This document shows positions 9,021-19,797 of a DNA stretch of 20,523 bases, in pieces. Position numbers and translations under genes: made by a program. Position 1 is the first letter of the stretch, and each line of letters opens with the position of its first letter. The DNA is from Sphaeroforma arctica JP610 (Eukaryota > Opisthokonta > Ichthyosporea > Ichthyophonida), in NCBI RefSeq assembly GCF_001186125.1, contig NW_014039916.1, positions 2,206 to 22,728 of the forward strand, written 5' to 3'. The notes below the pieces were generated by a model, which saw only the letters and a program-made list of their open reading frames with translations, searched no databases and had not been told where the DNA came from.

Positions 9021-12000
9021 TTATTTAGAAGTTTCCATTGAGAGCTTTTTCTCTGCTGATTGAATCATTTTGGGCTGCTTCCGGATCGGGCAGTATATAG
9101 AGTACGTGATTATTGATGAGACTTATGTCTCACAGCTCTCAGTATTACCGATGACTTTGGAATTTAATGTGAGCTAACTTTGGATCCCGTGCTAGTGCAT
9201 GCTCAGTATGACTATATTTTAAAGTGCACAGGAGCACTGTAGTACAGTGCATTTACAAGTACTGCTTAGTATGACACCGAATATGCTCGGAATACTCATA
9301 TTTGGGTAAGTACTGGTTGGCACCGCATGCTCCTAAGCTTTGGTGCGTGCACGGATCGCTTTGGATTCTTAAGAAAACGAAGAAACCATACAGCGGGCAT
9401 GCTCGTTGGATTGACTGAAACCTTATATAACAGGACCTGTCCATGAAATGTGATTGGCGAAGGTCATGTAGTTGACTTTGCACGGTTTTCCGATACGTGA
9501 GGATTGCATCCATATTAATTCACGATGGTGTTTTAGCTGGCAGTACAACTCAAAATAATAAAAATTGTTTTAGTGATGGCGGTACACGAAGGGGGCGGAA
9601 GACGGCTATACACATGATAAAAGATTGTCATATTGAATAGTTTATATAAGACGATGTTGCGCGAGTGTCGTGAAAATTGCTGCAAACATCTCGATACACC
9701 GAACTGTTTTTTTTGTGATCCCAATATGCCATGGTTTTAAATCCGGACTCTAGTCGTTGAAGTTTAATCGATGAGAGCTGACATCAGCTCTTCGTCTGCA
9801 TTTTACTTGTATAATAGTCAAGTTGGTTGCCCAATCTGAACACGCACGAGTGGTTGATACTCATTGCTCAAAGCTTTTGAAACACCTATACCTAGTATAT
9901 ACCACCAAACGGCTCTTACCGTTGACTCACTGGTTATTCTGAACAATTGCGACTGCTATTTCCTTCATGAGCTGTGAGTACAGCGATTTGTAATTTGAGA
10001 TATACCACTCACTAGGCAAATGTCATTCAAGTACAACTCAAGCTAGGGACAATTTGACGGCTGTGACAGGGATGTTGTAGATTTTGCAAAAGCCTTTCTG
10101 CTGATTTCTCCCATATAAGTATCACGTTCTCATGAAGATGGAATTTACACCTAGTGCTTCAGGATTATCTCCAACTCTCAGAAACCACAATTCGAAATGA
10201 AAACCTGTCCCTTCCTGGTCCCTTTCTGATGCGCTTTGATACCTGACAATAAACAAAAAAGCAATTTAAAGGCTCTAATTTTCCACCGCCGATGTTTTTT
10301 CTTTCTTTTGCACTCGAACAGTCTATACATATCAATGCGAAATCATTGAAATTGTGAATTGTGAAACGAAATCAATTTGATTAAATTTGTTAATTCAATT
10401 TGTGACTCAATTGAATAGATCAGCAGCGAGTCATTATGAGGATTTTTTTACTGTTCATACAGTTAGAGGTTTTGCTTTCAGTGGGGTTTTCAGTTATTGA
10501 TATTTTTTTCTCTGTAATTCGTTCCTTTGTAGTTCCCTTGTGAAATCGAGCGTGCAAAAGTATCAGATATACTTGCTTCATATAAATGGGTTTTTATTGT
10601 ATGTATTTATATTTAAAACTATCCATCAGGTACACTTGCGATCAAGATACTTTTACAAAAGGTCCGTAAGTCTTGAAAATCTGTGGGGAACAACCCGATA
10701 AAAAAGCCATCCGCGAGGCTCGCAAACAGATACACCAAACATAAGCTCTCTCTCTACCCTATGAGACTAGTTTTTCCTTTCACCGATTTCTTTAACTCGC
10801 CCGACAGTCTATATTTGGTTGTACCTAAGGTTGTAAGATAGTAGCAGTAGCTTGACATGCCTAGACTTTTTGAAGTGAACCTGGGAGATTCTACAGAGCT
10901 TTCATTCATTCAGCTTTACACCAAACTGTCGAAATTGAATTTGGAGAAACATGAACATGTTCTGCTCCAGATTTTGATTTTTTTTACCCTTTGCTGAATT
11001 ATTGATTAACCCATAAACCCGTTCTACACGAAAATTAGTACAGATAAACTTGTAATGTCAACCATGTTTACCTCCGATTTAAAACAATGTTGTTTGTGTT
11101 GTAAGTACCGAACTGTTAAGTGTGGGCGATAACTGGTAAGTGTGAAAGGAAAGCTAATAAGTTTGAAAAGTTTGAAAAGTTAAGTTGTTTTGTGCATTTT
11201 GTTGGCGAACGGCCGCGCAGGCTCGAAAGAAGAGAAGGTTGGTGTGTGATTGGTGCTTTGCGAACCGAAGTGCGGGGTAATATGAGCTGGAGGGTGGCAG
11301 ATGACGATATATGTTGAATGGACTTGTAGGCTCGAAATTGAGAAGATACCCGATTTGATTGGCGGCTGGATTCTCAAGGAAATCTTTCGGAGAAGTTCAT
11401 TCTGCTAAGGTAGACATTTATTCAACAATCGAGGAAATAAATTTAAATTCAACGTTACATTGTGTTTTGAGTGATCTAAGAATACATGCAGATATCTAAA
11501 ATGATACCTAACACCAATTCTGAATTTTAAATCAATTATTGATTCCGATCATTCAACTGTGATAGTTTTACTTATCACAATTTTGGCCCACGTATTTTTC
11601 GGTTTCTAAGGGTACAACATGAAGCTATCCACGCTCAATCCCAGTTTCGATGTTACACCCAAGCTTAATTCGTTTAGAAACACTTGGGATCTTGGCGGTT
11701 AGAGTTCATCAAAGCTTGCAAATAATGATTTCGCTTCACTTCACCGTACCTAACACGATTGACATGAAAGAATCACATTTTTCCATCTCGCCCTTTCGCT
11801 CAAACCTGGGAATGATAATACGAAGAATTAAATAGTTAAATTCATAAAACAAAGGATCATATTCTTGGTACTGTTTTTTTTCTCGATATTACGAAGTTCG
11901 CACTGATTGTATCTGCAGCTGTGATTGTTGTGGTCTTAGCCATCTCATTGCAGTGAAAACCTGCACTTGCCACAATTAGCTTAACGGGTTATTGAGGTTC

Positions 12001-13172
12001 AATATGTGTATGTCTGACTTCAGGTTTTTCTCTCCTGAAAACCCCCTTGATATATATCTCCGCTTATTGAGTACCTAAATTTGGTGGGAAATGAGACCAA
12101 CCTTATCCAATCGGTTTGTGATTTGTGATGTTTAGTTTTGTCAACCCTGGTGTTGGAAGTTTTGCTTCATTGCTTTGGCGCGGATATGTCCTTCATCAAA
12201 CATGCAAAGTATGAAGTTGTATAAAGTAACATTGGTGACGGTAGGCTTGATTTCATGCCCTCTGTGTTGCGCAATGGGTTCAACTAGTTGGTGAACTAAG
12301 AAAAAGACAATTTCTAGAACATTCATCTACATTTCCTTTATTTTAAATTTCTATAACATTGGCAAAATGCCAACTCATCGCTACATACGATATGCCTTTT
12401 CATATTAAATATGTTAGAATGTACTGACACTCTAAGACTCTAAAGTGCAAATGTATGTCTTTATTTTTAACCTCATTTTTGGTGTTATACCAGAACTACT
12501 TGGGTTGGCCGGAGAGAAAACTCAGATGGTCAATTTGAGAAACCTTTTGAAACATTCTTTAAACTCTTCGGTAATATTCTATTTCGACTTCTTTACTTGC
12601 TACTAATTCTCACGCTGATTATAAGATACTCTTCAGCATAAGCTGTGACATACATAGGAGCATAACTATCTTTAGATTATTTCGGGTGTAGGAAACTGGA
12701 TCACCTCTCGAGAGTCGGCTAAGAAAGTTGTTTAACCTTCGGGATTGAGTCACCGACTATAACGATTTCAATAAATCAAAAAAAAATGCGATAACAGTTG
12801 GTCCCTGAAGCGTCTCGACGGAACAATTGTCAAGGGTTCGGAACTCTCTTCTTGTACTCTGCACGCTCATCGCCTTGTTGCGACCTGTACTTGTCACGTA
12901 CAGAAACGCGATGTAGTAAATTCATTTATATGCGTTTTTTGCACTCATCTTTCAGCCAGAGCTTGTATAAAGTCAAACAGACGCAAACTGCTGGTCATAT
13001 ATCCTCGACTTGCTTTTATCAAGTAATAAATCACAGACCCTCATGACGTAAATTTAACGTAAATTGCGCCTCTGATGTCTAAATTTCACATGATTTAACG
13101 ACACCAGATCTTGCATTAAACTTTTACGTAAACATGTACGCGTGAAAGTGTTTTAGAAATACGCCCAAGATA
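9021..13172. other. Long stretch without a recognised gene
   Basis: I see no exon set, tRNA, rRNA or snRNA signature, or terminal-repeat pair here. Open frames are short and unconvincing. The base texture is AT-rich and even, without the TG/CA/TA repeats that fill the flanking genes' introns. Short perfect dyads occur (9234-9250 and 9774-9791) but are expected by chance at this length. It could be intergenic spacer, an old transposon remnant or a noncoding RNA locus; the sequence alone does not decide. Confidence 0.5.
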
Positions 13173-13580
13173 TTATTCTCGAGCTCTAGAGATGACAGGT
13201 GCGGGTTCATCGGAGATCTGTAACACATCACTTAGAATCAAACATTCAAACCTCCAGTCGCCATACATAAGTAGAGTTGTATGTTCGTCGAGACTACAGC
13301 GAGAAAGGTGTTCATATATTTTCGAATCAAAAGAAGATTGTCGTGTTTTTCTTTGCCGGGATTGTGTTTTCATAATTACAGAATCATCCGATAATGTGAT
13401 TGACCCAATGAAAACAACAGATTGGTTCAATGGTACCGACCATCTCATTGGCGTGGTGTATGTTGCAGTGCCATCGTCACTGCAGGGTTGGTTGGAATAG
13501 AAATTGACCAGGAATATCTTTTTGCAACTTCCATGGCGAACTCCATTACCTGCGGAAGTCTCTAAAAGTCGTTTTAACAT
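13173..13580 (-). other. Unplaced open reading frame, 135 codons, origin unknown
   Basis: An ATG-initiated frame runs 135 codons on the minus strand, starting MLKRLLETSAGNG. An opposite-strand frame of 102 codons (13192-13500) overlaps it. I recognise no domain in either. Such a length is unusual in the surrounding AT-rich DNA, where stops are frequent, so it may be an exon of an undetected gene or a mobile-element remnant. No clear splice sites or neighbours support it. Chance opening is quite possible. Confidence 0.15.
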
Positions 13581-14753
13581 TGTATGACTCAGCGAGTTTC
13601 CTTTTCGATATCTAGTTATTCCAATTTAACGCCAGAATGAACTCCAGATAAATGTACGTTTTGGATTTACGTACCATTAGAATAAACCCAGTACTTGATT
13701 AGCTTTGCCTGTGCTGATGTTTAGGTGAATGATCAGCTTTCGCTTACCGCTGCCAGAGATACAAAAGCCGCAAGAGCACTCAAGCGTTGATTTTTCCTCG
13801 CTGGCGTCGGCCATAACATGGCCGTCAATATAGCTATGTCCTTAATTCACATTACATCTCTTTCGTTGAAAAACTGCTAGCAATCTAAGCTGATAAGTAC
13901 ATGATACTAACTAAGCTCTTCGACAAACATAAGGACCACTCTCGACTAAGTAATTTTTCAAGAATTGGGCAATGGATTATGTGAAGCTATAATATTGATT
14001 TATGGAAGACATAATTTGAATTTGGGCTATCCGCCGCTATTTTTCGCGAATAAAACTTGTCATTTTGCTGAGAATAGAAAATTTTCTCGCTCTTATATTT
14101 ACTCTAAGTCAGTTTTCTGTTTGATCGTTGTATTGTAATGGCACACAGATTCGGTGATTCTGGGCTGTAGCTGCTTGGTGCCATTTTTTCTACTTCTTTG
14201 GTTCAATTTCTTTGCTTGACGATGCTACAATAGATAAGTTCTAAGTAGTTTAGTACCATCCGAAACTTCATAGATATTTTCAGAAAAAGAAGCCCCCTGA
14301 AAGTCGTATGATGCGCAGATGAACATGCGAATTTGTATTTGTTGAAGTGATATTTATTGTGGGTTTGTCGATGTAGTAAACCTTTTTAATTCAATTAAAG
14401 AATGTATGGTCTTTTGCAGCTGTATTGGAATTTCAAATAATATCCTAGATCAGCTATTTTACTCGCGCCATTCCTACATAGAGTTGACACAGATCCAAAC
14501 AAGCAAGTTCGGAAGTGCTTTCCTAACAAAGGGTGTGGCTAATAAGCCACGGCAATATTCACGATGTCAAAATTGTTCTTAAAAATGACTTTGTAAAATA
14601 AAAGAACAAAAAGGCGGTCAATAGCGTCATACTTTAGTGTAGTAATAAAGCTGGAAATCATCCAAAACTATAAACTCTTGTGTGGTGGTGTAGTGCAACC
14701 AGATGTGCGTGCTTGTGGGAACAACTTAAACACGTCGACTATTATTTGCTCTT
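13581..14753. other. Stretch without a recognised gene
   Basis: AT-rich DNA with frequent stops in all frames. I see no exon, RNA gene or repeat array. It may include the far 3' flank of the minus-strand gene. Confidence 0.5.
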
Positions 14754-14759
14754 TTTATT
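14754..14759 (-). terminator. Possible poly(A) signal of the minus-strand gene
   Basis: TTTATT on the plus strand is AATAAA on the minus strand. It lies about 350 bases after the stop at 15106. It is the first canonical hexamer I found downstream. Confidence 0.35.
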
Positions 14760-15105
14760 GATATCTTGTATACACAGACAACATGAAAAATTCCGCTAGT
14801 CCTAGCGGTTGCATTTAGATGCCGTACTCACCACATTTGGTATCAAATCGAGCTTGACTTCTCACGTCGATCAATATTCCGTATCCTCTAATATCGCACG
14901 CTCCTTTTCACATAAATACAGTGTAGCGGTCTCTGTACTGAGCCACTGGAAAGCAGTTTTCTCAAATGGCTCGAGCTGTTCTGAATCTGGTACCGGTTAG
15001 CAGGCAATTGATCTAACCAGCTAGTATTCGTTCAGTTGCCCGTTAAAGTACATCAGTGACCATACACCCCTAAGCAGGTATTTAGACGCGTATCTCCCAC
15101 GCCTC

Positions 15106-15348
15106 TTACAACAGCTGCCGTTGTAGCTTTGTCTTGCTCTCGCCACCGACATCAAAGCCATTTACGTTGTATCCTAGACCTTTTGTAGCTGCATACGCTG
15201 TATTATCCAGGCTTTCCAAGAATATCAGTTCGAATTCCTCGACTGCGTCGTCTCCATTGGCTTGATCAGCCGATTGGTCAGGCCCGGCGCTTAAAATATT
15301 TTGACCGGTTCGTTGAGCTTCGTCCACTGAATTCTCATTCGCATTATG
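15106..15348 (-). other. Terminal exon of the minus-strand gene
   Basis: Acceptor ctctttctccacag precedes 80 codons and TAA at 15108-15106, joined in phase 0. It is polar and acidic at first (DQSADQANGDDAVEEFE), then LIFLESLDNTAYAATKGLGY, and ends with the basic SKTKLQRQLL. No known domain is visible. Confidence 0.75.
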
Positions 15349-18300
15349 CTGTGGAGAAAGAGAGTTTTTGTGTGGCGAAAAGAAAGGAAAAGGAAAATAA
15401 GATTCAAGCAGTCAAGTCAGGTGTGGCAGAAGTATATCATACACTATTTTTCATCGTGAATACAAACATCTTACATGGCACATAGCAAATACCAGCCATA
15501 AGTATGTATAGTGAGATAGCGGCAACACAAATGCTCGAAATTCCGACTTATGCATTGACTTGTACACTCTTTACAGCTCTTGCAGCCCCACGCAAAAATA
15601 CACATGGAAATTTAGTATCTAGTGCAAATCAAGCTATAATCATCCGCCGGAGCTTCCACCAAACCACAACATATGCCATGCAGGCTATCAGTGCGTATTT
15701 AACTGAGCGAGCACACACCTTTGCATAATATGTACCCGATGGATTATTGTACATTCACAGAACTCATGATTGCTGACCAATACGATGACAGGGAGTTTCT
15801 ATACAAGAGCTTGAGTACGTTAGTTTACAATGATAGGTACTACATACCCATTTGACTAGACCATCATCATTATCATCATCATCATTAACATCGTCATGAT
15901 GGGGGTGTTTTTTCTTCTTCTTTTTGCTCTTCTTCGACTTCTTGGGCTTATCGTATTTTTCGAATTCATCCCACCATGAAGGGTCTACATACACAAAGAA
16001 AATGTTAAAGATTCAGGACAACCACGTCCCCAGTATATGTGTGACAGGTACGAGGACTGAATATGCACCTACTTAGTTTGCATAGATGTTCAATCGAAGG
16101 CGTTTCCCTGTGATGGCAAATGCGAGATATCATTGCGCTTTGCCCACTTTTAATAATAGCTACACACGCTACTCCCTCATAGTCACTTCCATGTGCAAAT
16201 GCTACCACAAGAGTAGATGACACATGATCTAATTTCTTTTTAGAACAGTTCATAGTGAACAATCATAAGCTAGTACAAAGTGCAATAGTAATACCCCAAT
16301 TACTACTGCGAGAGTATCAGGAGCACATGCCCGGTACAACGTTCATACTAATCCACAGTACAGTACACTTGATGACTTCGGTAAATGCGCGCATACACAC
16401 ACAGCCGGCACGTAACACTGCCATGGCATACCCCTGATTCGGATTCGACAGCAGTGGGAGTTGGCAGCATACTGGTGCTACTCTCAGTCTCAGAGCTGTG
16501 CATTGTCGATGTGGCTTCCGCAGAAGGCGAGGGGGTGGGGGTGGGAGAGACCTCGACCGCACACGCGTTACACACTCTAGACGAGACGATGTTGGCCAGC
16601 TTAAGCGATTCTCCAACGAGCGAATCTGTGTGAGTGAGTGTGAGTGAGTGTGAGTGAGTGAGTGTGGGTAGATTAGAAGCAAGTGTGGTTCAGTGAGGAG
16701 TGGTTGGGATTGCCGGGAATGGTAGCGAAGGAATGGGTATGCTACAGCAGGGCAGATTACATGCCTGCACGCCTACACCGGTGACACGTCTCCCGACTCA
16801 GTCGTGATTACACTTGGATTCTATTTATACAGAAGTACCTACCGGTCAGCGATGTGATGCGCACACGGTCGTAGCAGCCGTTTGGCACCGGGAACACTAC
16901 CGTCTGCCCATCATAGTTCTGCACTCGGAGTGGCAGCTGTAGGAATGTATTCGACCGCGAGGCATGTTGTGAATAACGAGTGATATCCCATACGTCAGAG
17001 AAGTGGGTGAGAGTACTTTGCTGTAGATGGCTCATACTGAGTGACTCATTTGAGTTGTGGTATTCGTTTTCGCTCACAGATCTGTGCAGGGGCTAGATAC
17101 AAACTTCAGTACATGATGGGTCTGTATTTGTAATATGAAACCTCAATACATGACGCGTGTGTACCTGTAGTTGAATATAAAACTTCAATACATGATGCAT
17201 ATGTATCTGCAATTGAATATGAAACCTCAATACATGACGCATGTGTACCTGTAGTTGAATATAAAACTTCAATACATGATGATGCATGTGGTGTATTTGA
17301 ATTGAATATGAAACTACAGTATATGACGCATATGTATTTGTATTTGGATATGTGAGCTAGGATATATCTAATCATAGCATCGACCCATAAGTAGAAAGAG
17401 TCTTGCTCCTTTCAACAGCTCTCGCTTATCATCGTGCTCACATATGCTCGAGCATGGAGCTGGCCTTTAACAACAAACGGTTGCAAGCACTGTTCACACA
17501 CAACTATTGCAAAGGACTACATATGAACGTGTATACATCGAGCATATACGCCTCCACACGTCACATACCTATGCTAGCACACAATACACACAAAAGCACG
17601 TAATAAGCGTACCGTATACGTATTGATACGTGTGCACAGGTAACCAAGTTTACACATACCCCTCCAAGGTCAATCCAGCAGAGGTCGTCCCTTGAGATCT
17701 CCTATTTTCCCTGCTCAATCCAAATAGGCAAGTAGAAGTGTTACTATGGTACAGCGGTTGAAGGTTTTGGGTTTGAGTGCTAACAAGCACAGCTCAGAGT
17801 GTTTAGGGTTCAAGGGTGAGCGAAATGAGAGAATATGTTACACAAGTGCGTACTGCATGAGCAAAAGCTATACAGAACTGGACACAGGGATATCACTCAT
17901 TGTCTATTCGACTGATATAAAATCAACCGAAATCCTGTTCACACCACCCGTGATTGTAAAAAAACTTTGGTACCAGAGAAACTGGCAGTGACAATAGGTC
18001 AGGAGACCTGATCACACACTCCGTGTATGCAAAGCAAGTTATGTATGTCAGAATATAATCTGAGGAGCTGCAGTATTGACAAAAAAAAATACAAAAATAA
18101 CAAGTCTAAGTAAAAACATGCGAACACATTTACATATGCGTACAAATAATCACTATACATAGATATTAACTGTTCGTTACATAACATGTGAAAAATGTAC
18201 ACGTCGGAGCATTTACATTGGGGGGCTATTCCGCACCCTAAGGAGGTGGGGTGTTCCCCATGAATTCAATCACTCAAGCAAAAAAGTAATCCAGAAGCAT

Positions 18301-19592
18301 GCAGAACATGTAGGTTGGCATAAGTATAAACTTACGTACCTCTAAGTACGAGTGCACGGCATGTGATTGAATCGTACGTACCTGAGGCGGGTTTACAGTA
18401 AATATCAAGTTGGGACCAATTTCACTGTAGAAACCCTCTTCGAATCTGAAAGACGCTACCTGGCCACTATGGAGAAAGCAAGAACGATTCCAAACAGATT
18501 AGGGTTAATTAAAATCACAAGCCACTTACATATACCTATCTAAGGACATGTACGCATATAGACGTGCTGCTAGATTCTGCCTGTGGCATTATACTCTACG
18601 CAGTACTTTACCGTCGTTACTCACATTTAAGAGAGTATCAATTTTTCCGTGTCGAGAGATAAGATGAACGAATGCAATCGAAGCTGTACTGTGAAGGCAT
18701 GCGCAAGCACACTCTACACCAATTTGCTATACTATGCACGCATCTTACAATTTAATACTGCTTTGGTACCATTTGGGTTCAAATGATCTATATCCAACAC
18801 ACATCCGTTGTTAGCTACACACCACGAATAAGTAATCATGCCAATTAGCTATGCGTTCATATCGCACGCACTCCACTTACAACTTCATATCGTAGTACAT
18901 GCCAGTGTCCCCGAGAGCATTGCTGGGTTCTTCAAAGGGTTCGGTGCCGTTGGGCGCGTCGAGGATTTCGATGACGTATTCGTACTGTGCGTGTAGGAGT
19001 ATGTAGTAGCGTAACCGCCAACCCGCCATTTAGTAGTGTATCAATGGTATGTTCATGTGCAAGGTACACGGATTTCGACACACACACACATATATATATA
19101 CATACACTCATACTTACATATTCACACATGTACACACACACATATTTGCACACTTAATCTTCATAAGCAACACAGTTTCATGAGCCCACACTCACCACAG
19201 TGCCGTCGAATGGGGGGTCGATCGTCTCGACGCACGTGTTGGGACAGGACGAGGTATTGAAGCCATTGTACAGGCGATTTGGATTTGGTATAGGACGTAT
19301 GGGCTGGATTTGTGGGCCTGTGGTGCCAAACAAAAGCAGTTTAAATGCGATGGTTTTAGAAAGAAAGCGCTAATGATAAATGTGCATCGATATATGAATC
19401 AAGATATCATGTGTTTATAGCCTCTCATGAGAATACTACCTACTAACGATTTCATTTGAGCAATATCCCATTATATAAATCAGTATATATACGAATTACG
19501 AAAGAATTTTACCTACCAAAGGTTGGACAAAACACCGCAGCATAGTTCTCCACTTCGAAGGTTGGCTCGCAGATCTCTGTGACGTTCGTCGA
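15106..19592 (-). CDS. Unrecognised, probably single-pass membrane protein; 5' end not found
   Basis: I do not recognise this protein. Exons in transcription order: 19592-19517, 19317-19196, 18984-18881, 18466-18382, 17092-16843, 16625-16473 (or 16432), 16305-16261 (tentative), 15984-15848, 15348-15106. Phases agree at each junction under this model, giving about 404 visible residues and a TAA stop. The outer part is beta-rich looking and has four N-glycosylation sequons (NVT, NTS, NGT, NES) and paired Cys. A Ser/Thr/Pro stalk follows, then a hydrophobic segment, then a Lys-rich, His/Asp-rich tail. No signal peptide was found, so at least one upstream exon is missing; the first visible exon follows a strong T-rich acceptor. 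The exon 17092 acceptor, the stalk donor and the membrane exon are the weakest points. A surface receptor or adhesion protein would fit; that is inference. Confidence 0.72.
15848..15984 (-). other. Lys-rich / Asp-rich tail exon
   Basis: Acceptor gtatgtag and donor gtatgt bound an exon reading PSWWDEFEKYDKP, then KKSKKSKKKKKK, HPHHDD, and an Asp/Asn run (VNDDDDNDDG), ending LVKW. A basic block just after a membrane segment would fit a stop-transfer anchor; the acidic run might bind metal ions or a basic partner. In another frame the same exon reads to an internal stop, so the frame rests on phase agreement with its neighbours. Confidence 0.65.
16261..16305 (-). other. Tentative membrane-segment exon
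   Basis: Behind a pyrimidine-rich acceptor (ctcctgatactctcgcag) a 45-nt stretch reads VIGVLLLHFVLAYD in the frame needed to join the stalk (donor below 16473) to the Lys-rich tail. Placed between an outer stalk and a basic inner tail, this looks like a transmembrane helix, though only about 15 residues long. Its donor (gttcac) is poor and the exon is inferred from phase and hydrophobicity alone. Confidence 0.35.
16432..16625 (-). other. Ser/Thr/Pro-rich stalk exon
   Basis: After a cacacag acceptor the frame reads DSLVGESLKLANIV, a CNAC pair, then a low-complexity Ser/Thr/Pro/Glu run (SPTPTPSPSAEATST). That is typical of an O-glycosylated stalk close to a membrane. Two donors are possible on the minus strand: GTATGC just below 16473 (phase 1, which fits the next tentative exon) and GTATGC just below 16432 (phase 0). 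Confidence 0.65.
16626..16668. repeat. TGAG/TGTG tandem repeat at a splice acceptor
   Basis: TGAGTG-type repeats abut exon 16625 directly. In the gene's sense they read (CACTCA)n ending cacacag, so the repeat itself forms the acceptor tract. Confidence 0.9.
17101..17352. repeat. Minisatellite, six units of about 42 bp with an 84-bp alternating order
   Basis: Units start at 17101, 17138, 17180, 17222, 17264 and 17311. Lengths are 37, 42, 42, 42, 47 and 42. Odd units begin aaacttc..catgatg and units 2 and 4 begin aaacctc..catgacgc, so the array grew by doubling a pair. Because 42 is a multiple of three, open frames run through it on the minus strand, but a TAG directly before exon 17092 separates it from the coding frame. 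It sits 9 bases from that exon's acceptor, within the intron. Confidence 0.92.
17353..18381 (-). other. Large intron body without a recognised exon
   Basis: The rest of intron 17093-18381. Open frames here (for example 17746-17991 on the plus strand) show no domain and no matched splice sites. Confidence 0.5.
19079..19103. repeat. (CA)n-(TA)n microsatellite
   Basis: CA and TA runs lie in intron 18985-19195, with another CA run at about 19133-19142. In the gene's sense these are TG-rich and follow the donor. Confidence 0.9.
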
Positions 19593-19708
19593 CTGCATAT
19601 GCGACAAAAAAAAAAGATAAAAAATTGAGTAACAAATTACGAGGAAAAGGTTTAGGACCACATAGAAAGGATTGGTTCATTTTCATGTTCATACGCATAT
19701 GATCATTA

Positions 19709-19710
<2 letters not shown>

Positions 19711-19740
<30 letters not shown>
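19711..19740. repeat. (TTA)n microsatellite
   Basis: An uninterrupted TTA run next to the 26-bp repeat that follows. Confidence 0.93.
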
Positions 19741-19741
<1 letters not shown>

Positions 19742-19797
19742 GTGACTAATATATGACACATAATTATGTGACTAATATGTGGCACATAATTATGTGG
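19737..19797. repeat. 26-bp tandem repeat, 2.3 copies, with internal dyad
   Basis: ATTATGTGACTAATAT begins units at 19737 and 19763, with a partial third at 19789. Each unit has TATGTG near its start and CACATA at its end, so each can form a small hairpin. Confidence 0.88.

Larger units (their letters stand above)
16843..19592 (-). other. Extracellular-type exons of the minus-strand gene
   Basis: Five exons give about 212 residues. The first two contain Cys-bearing segments (TEICEPTF, AAVFCPTF, SSCPNTCVETI) and the Pro-rich PQIQPIRPIPNPNRLYNG. The third starts YEYVIEILDAPNGTEPF, the fourth carries FRFEEGFYSEIGPNLIF, and the fifth has a Ser/Asn/His-rich linker (SENEYHNSNESLSMSH) followed by PLRVQNYDGQTVVFPVP and NGCYDRVRI. 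Donors gtaggt, gtgagt, gtaagt, gtacgt and gtaggt are all good. Alternating hydrophobic and polar residues suggest beta-sandwich folds, but I cannot assign a family. Whether another exon hides in the 1.29-kb intron 17093-18381 is open, although phases match without one. Confidence 0.75.

Noticed and set aside
9774-9791. Perfect 8-bp inverted repeat around CA
   Set aside because: Near chance expectation; no flanking feature.
9021-14753. tRNA, rRNA, snRNA, CRISPR or terminal-repeat element
   Set aside because: Looked for conserved RNA boxes, repeat-spacer arrays and paired terminal repeats; none was convincing.
14793-14808. Perfect 7-bp hairpin CCGCTAGTCCTAGCGG
   Set aside because: Short dyads of this size are expected by chance in 20 kb, and no RNA gene or terminator context was seen.
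17093-17375. Repeat protein of 14-residue units on the minus strand
   Set aside because: The frame stays open only because the minisatellite unit is 42 bp; it is separated from the coding exon by an in-frame TAG and fits an intron.
19513-19698. Minus frame resembling a signal peptide (LLLNFLSFFFVAYA) running into exon 19592
   Set aside because: The hydrophobic run is the T-rich acceptor tract translated. The frame it implies meets a stop in exon 18984-18881, while the other frame splices cleanly through all exons.
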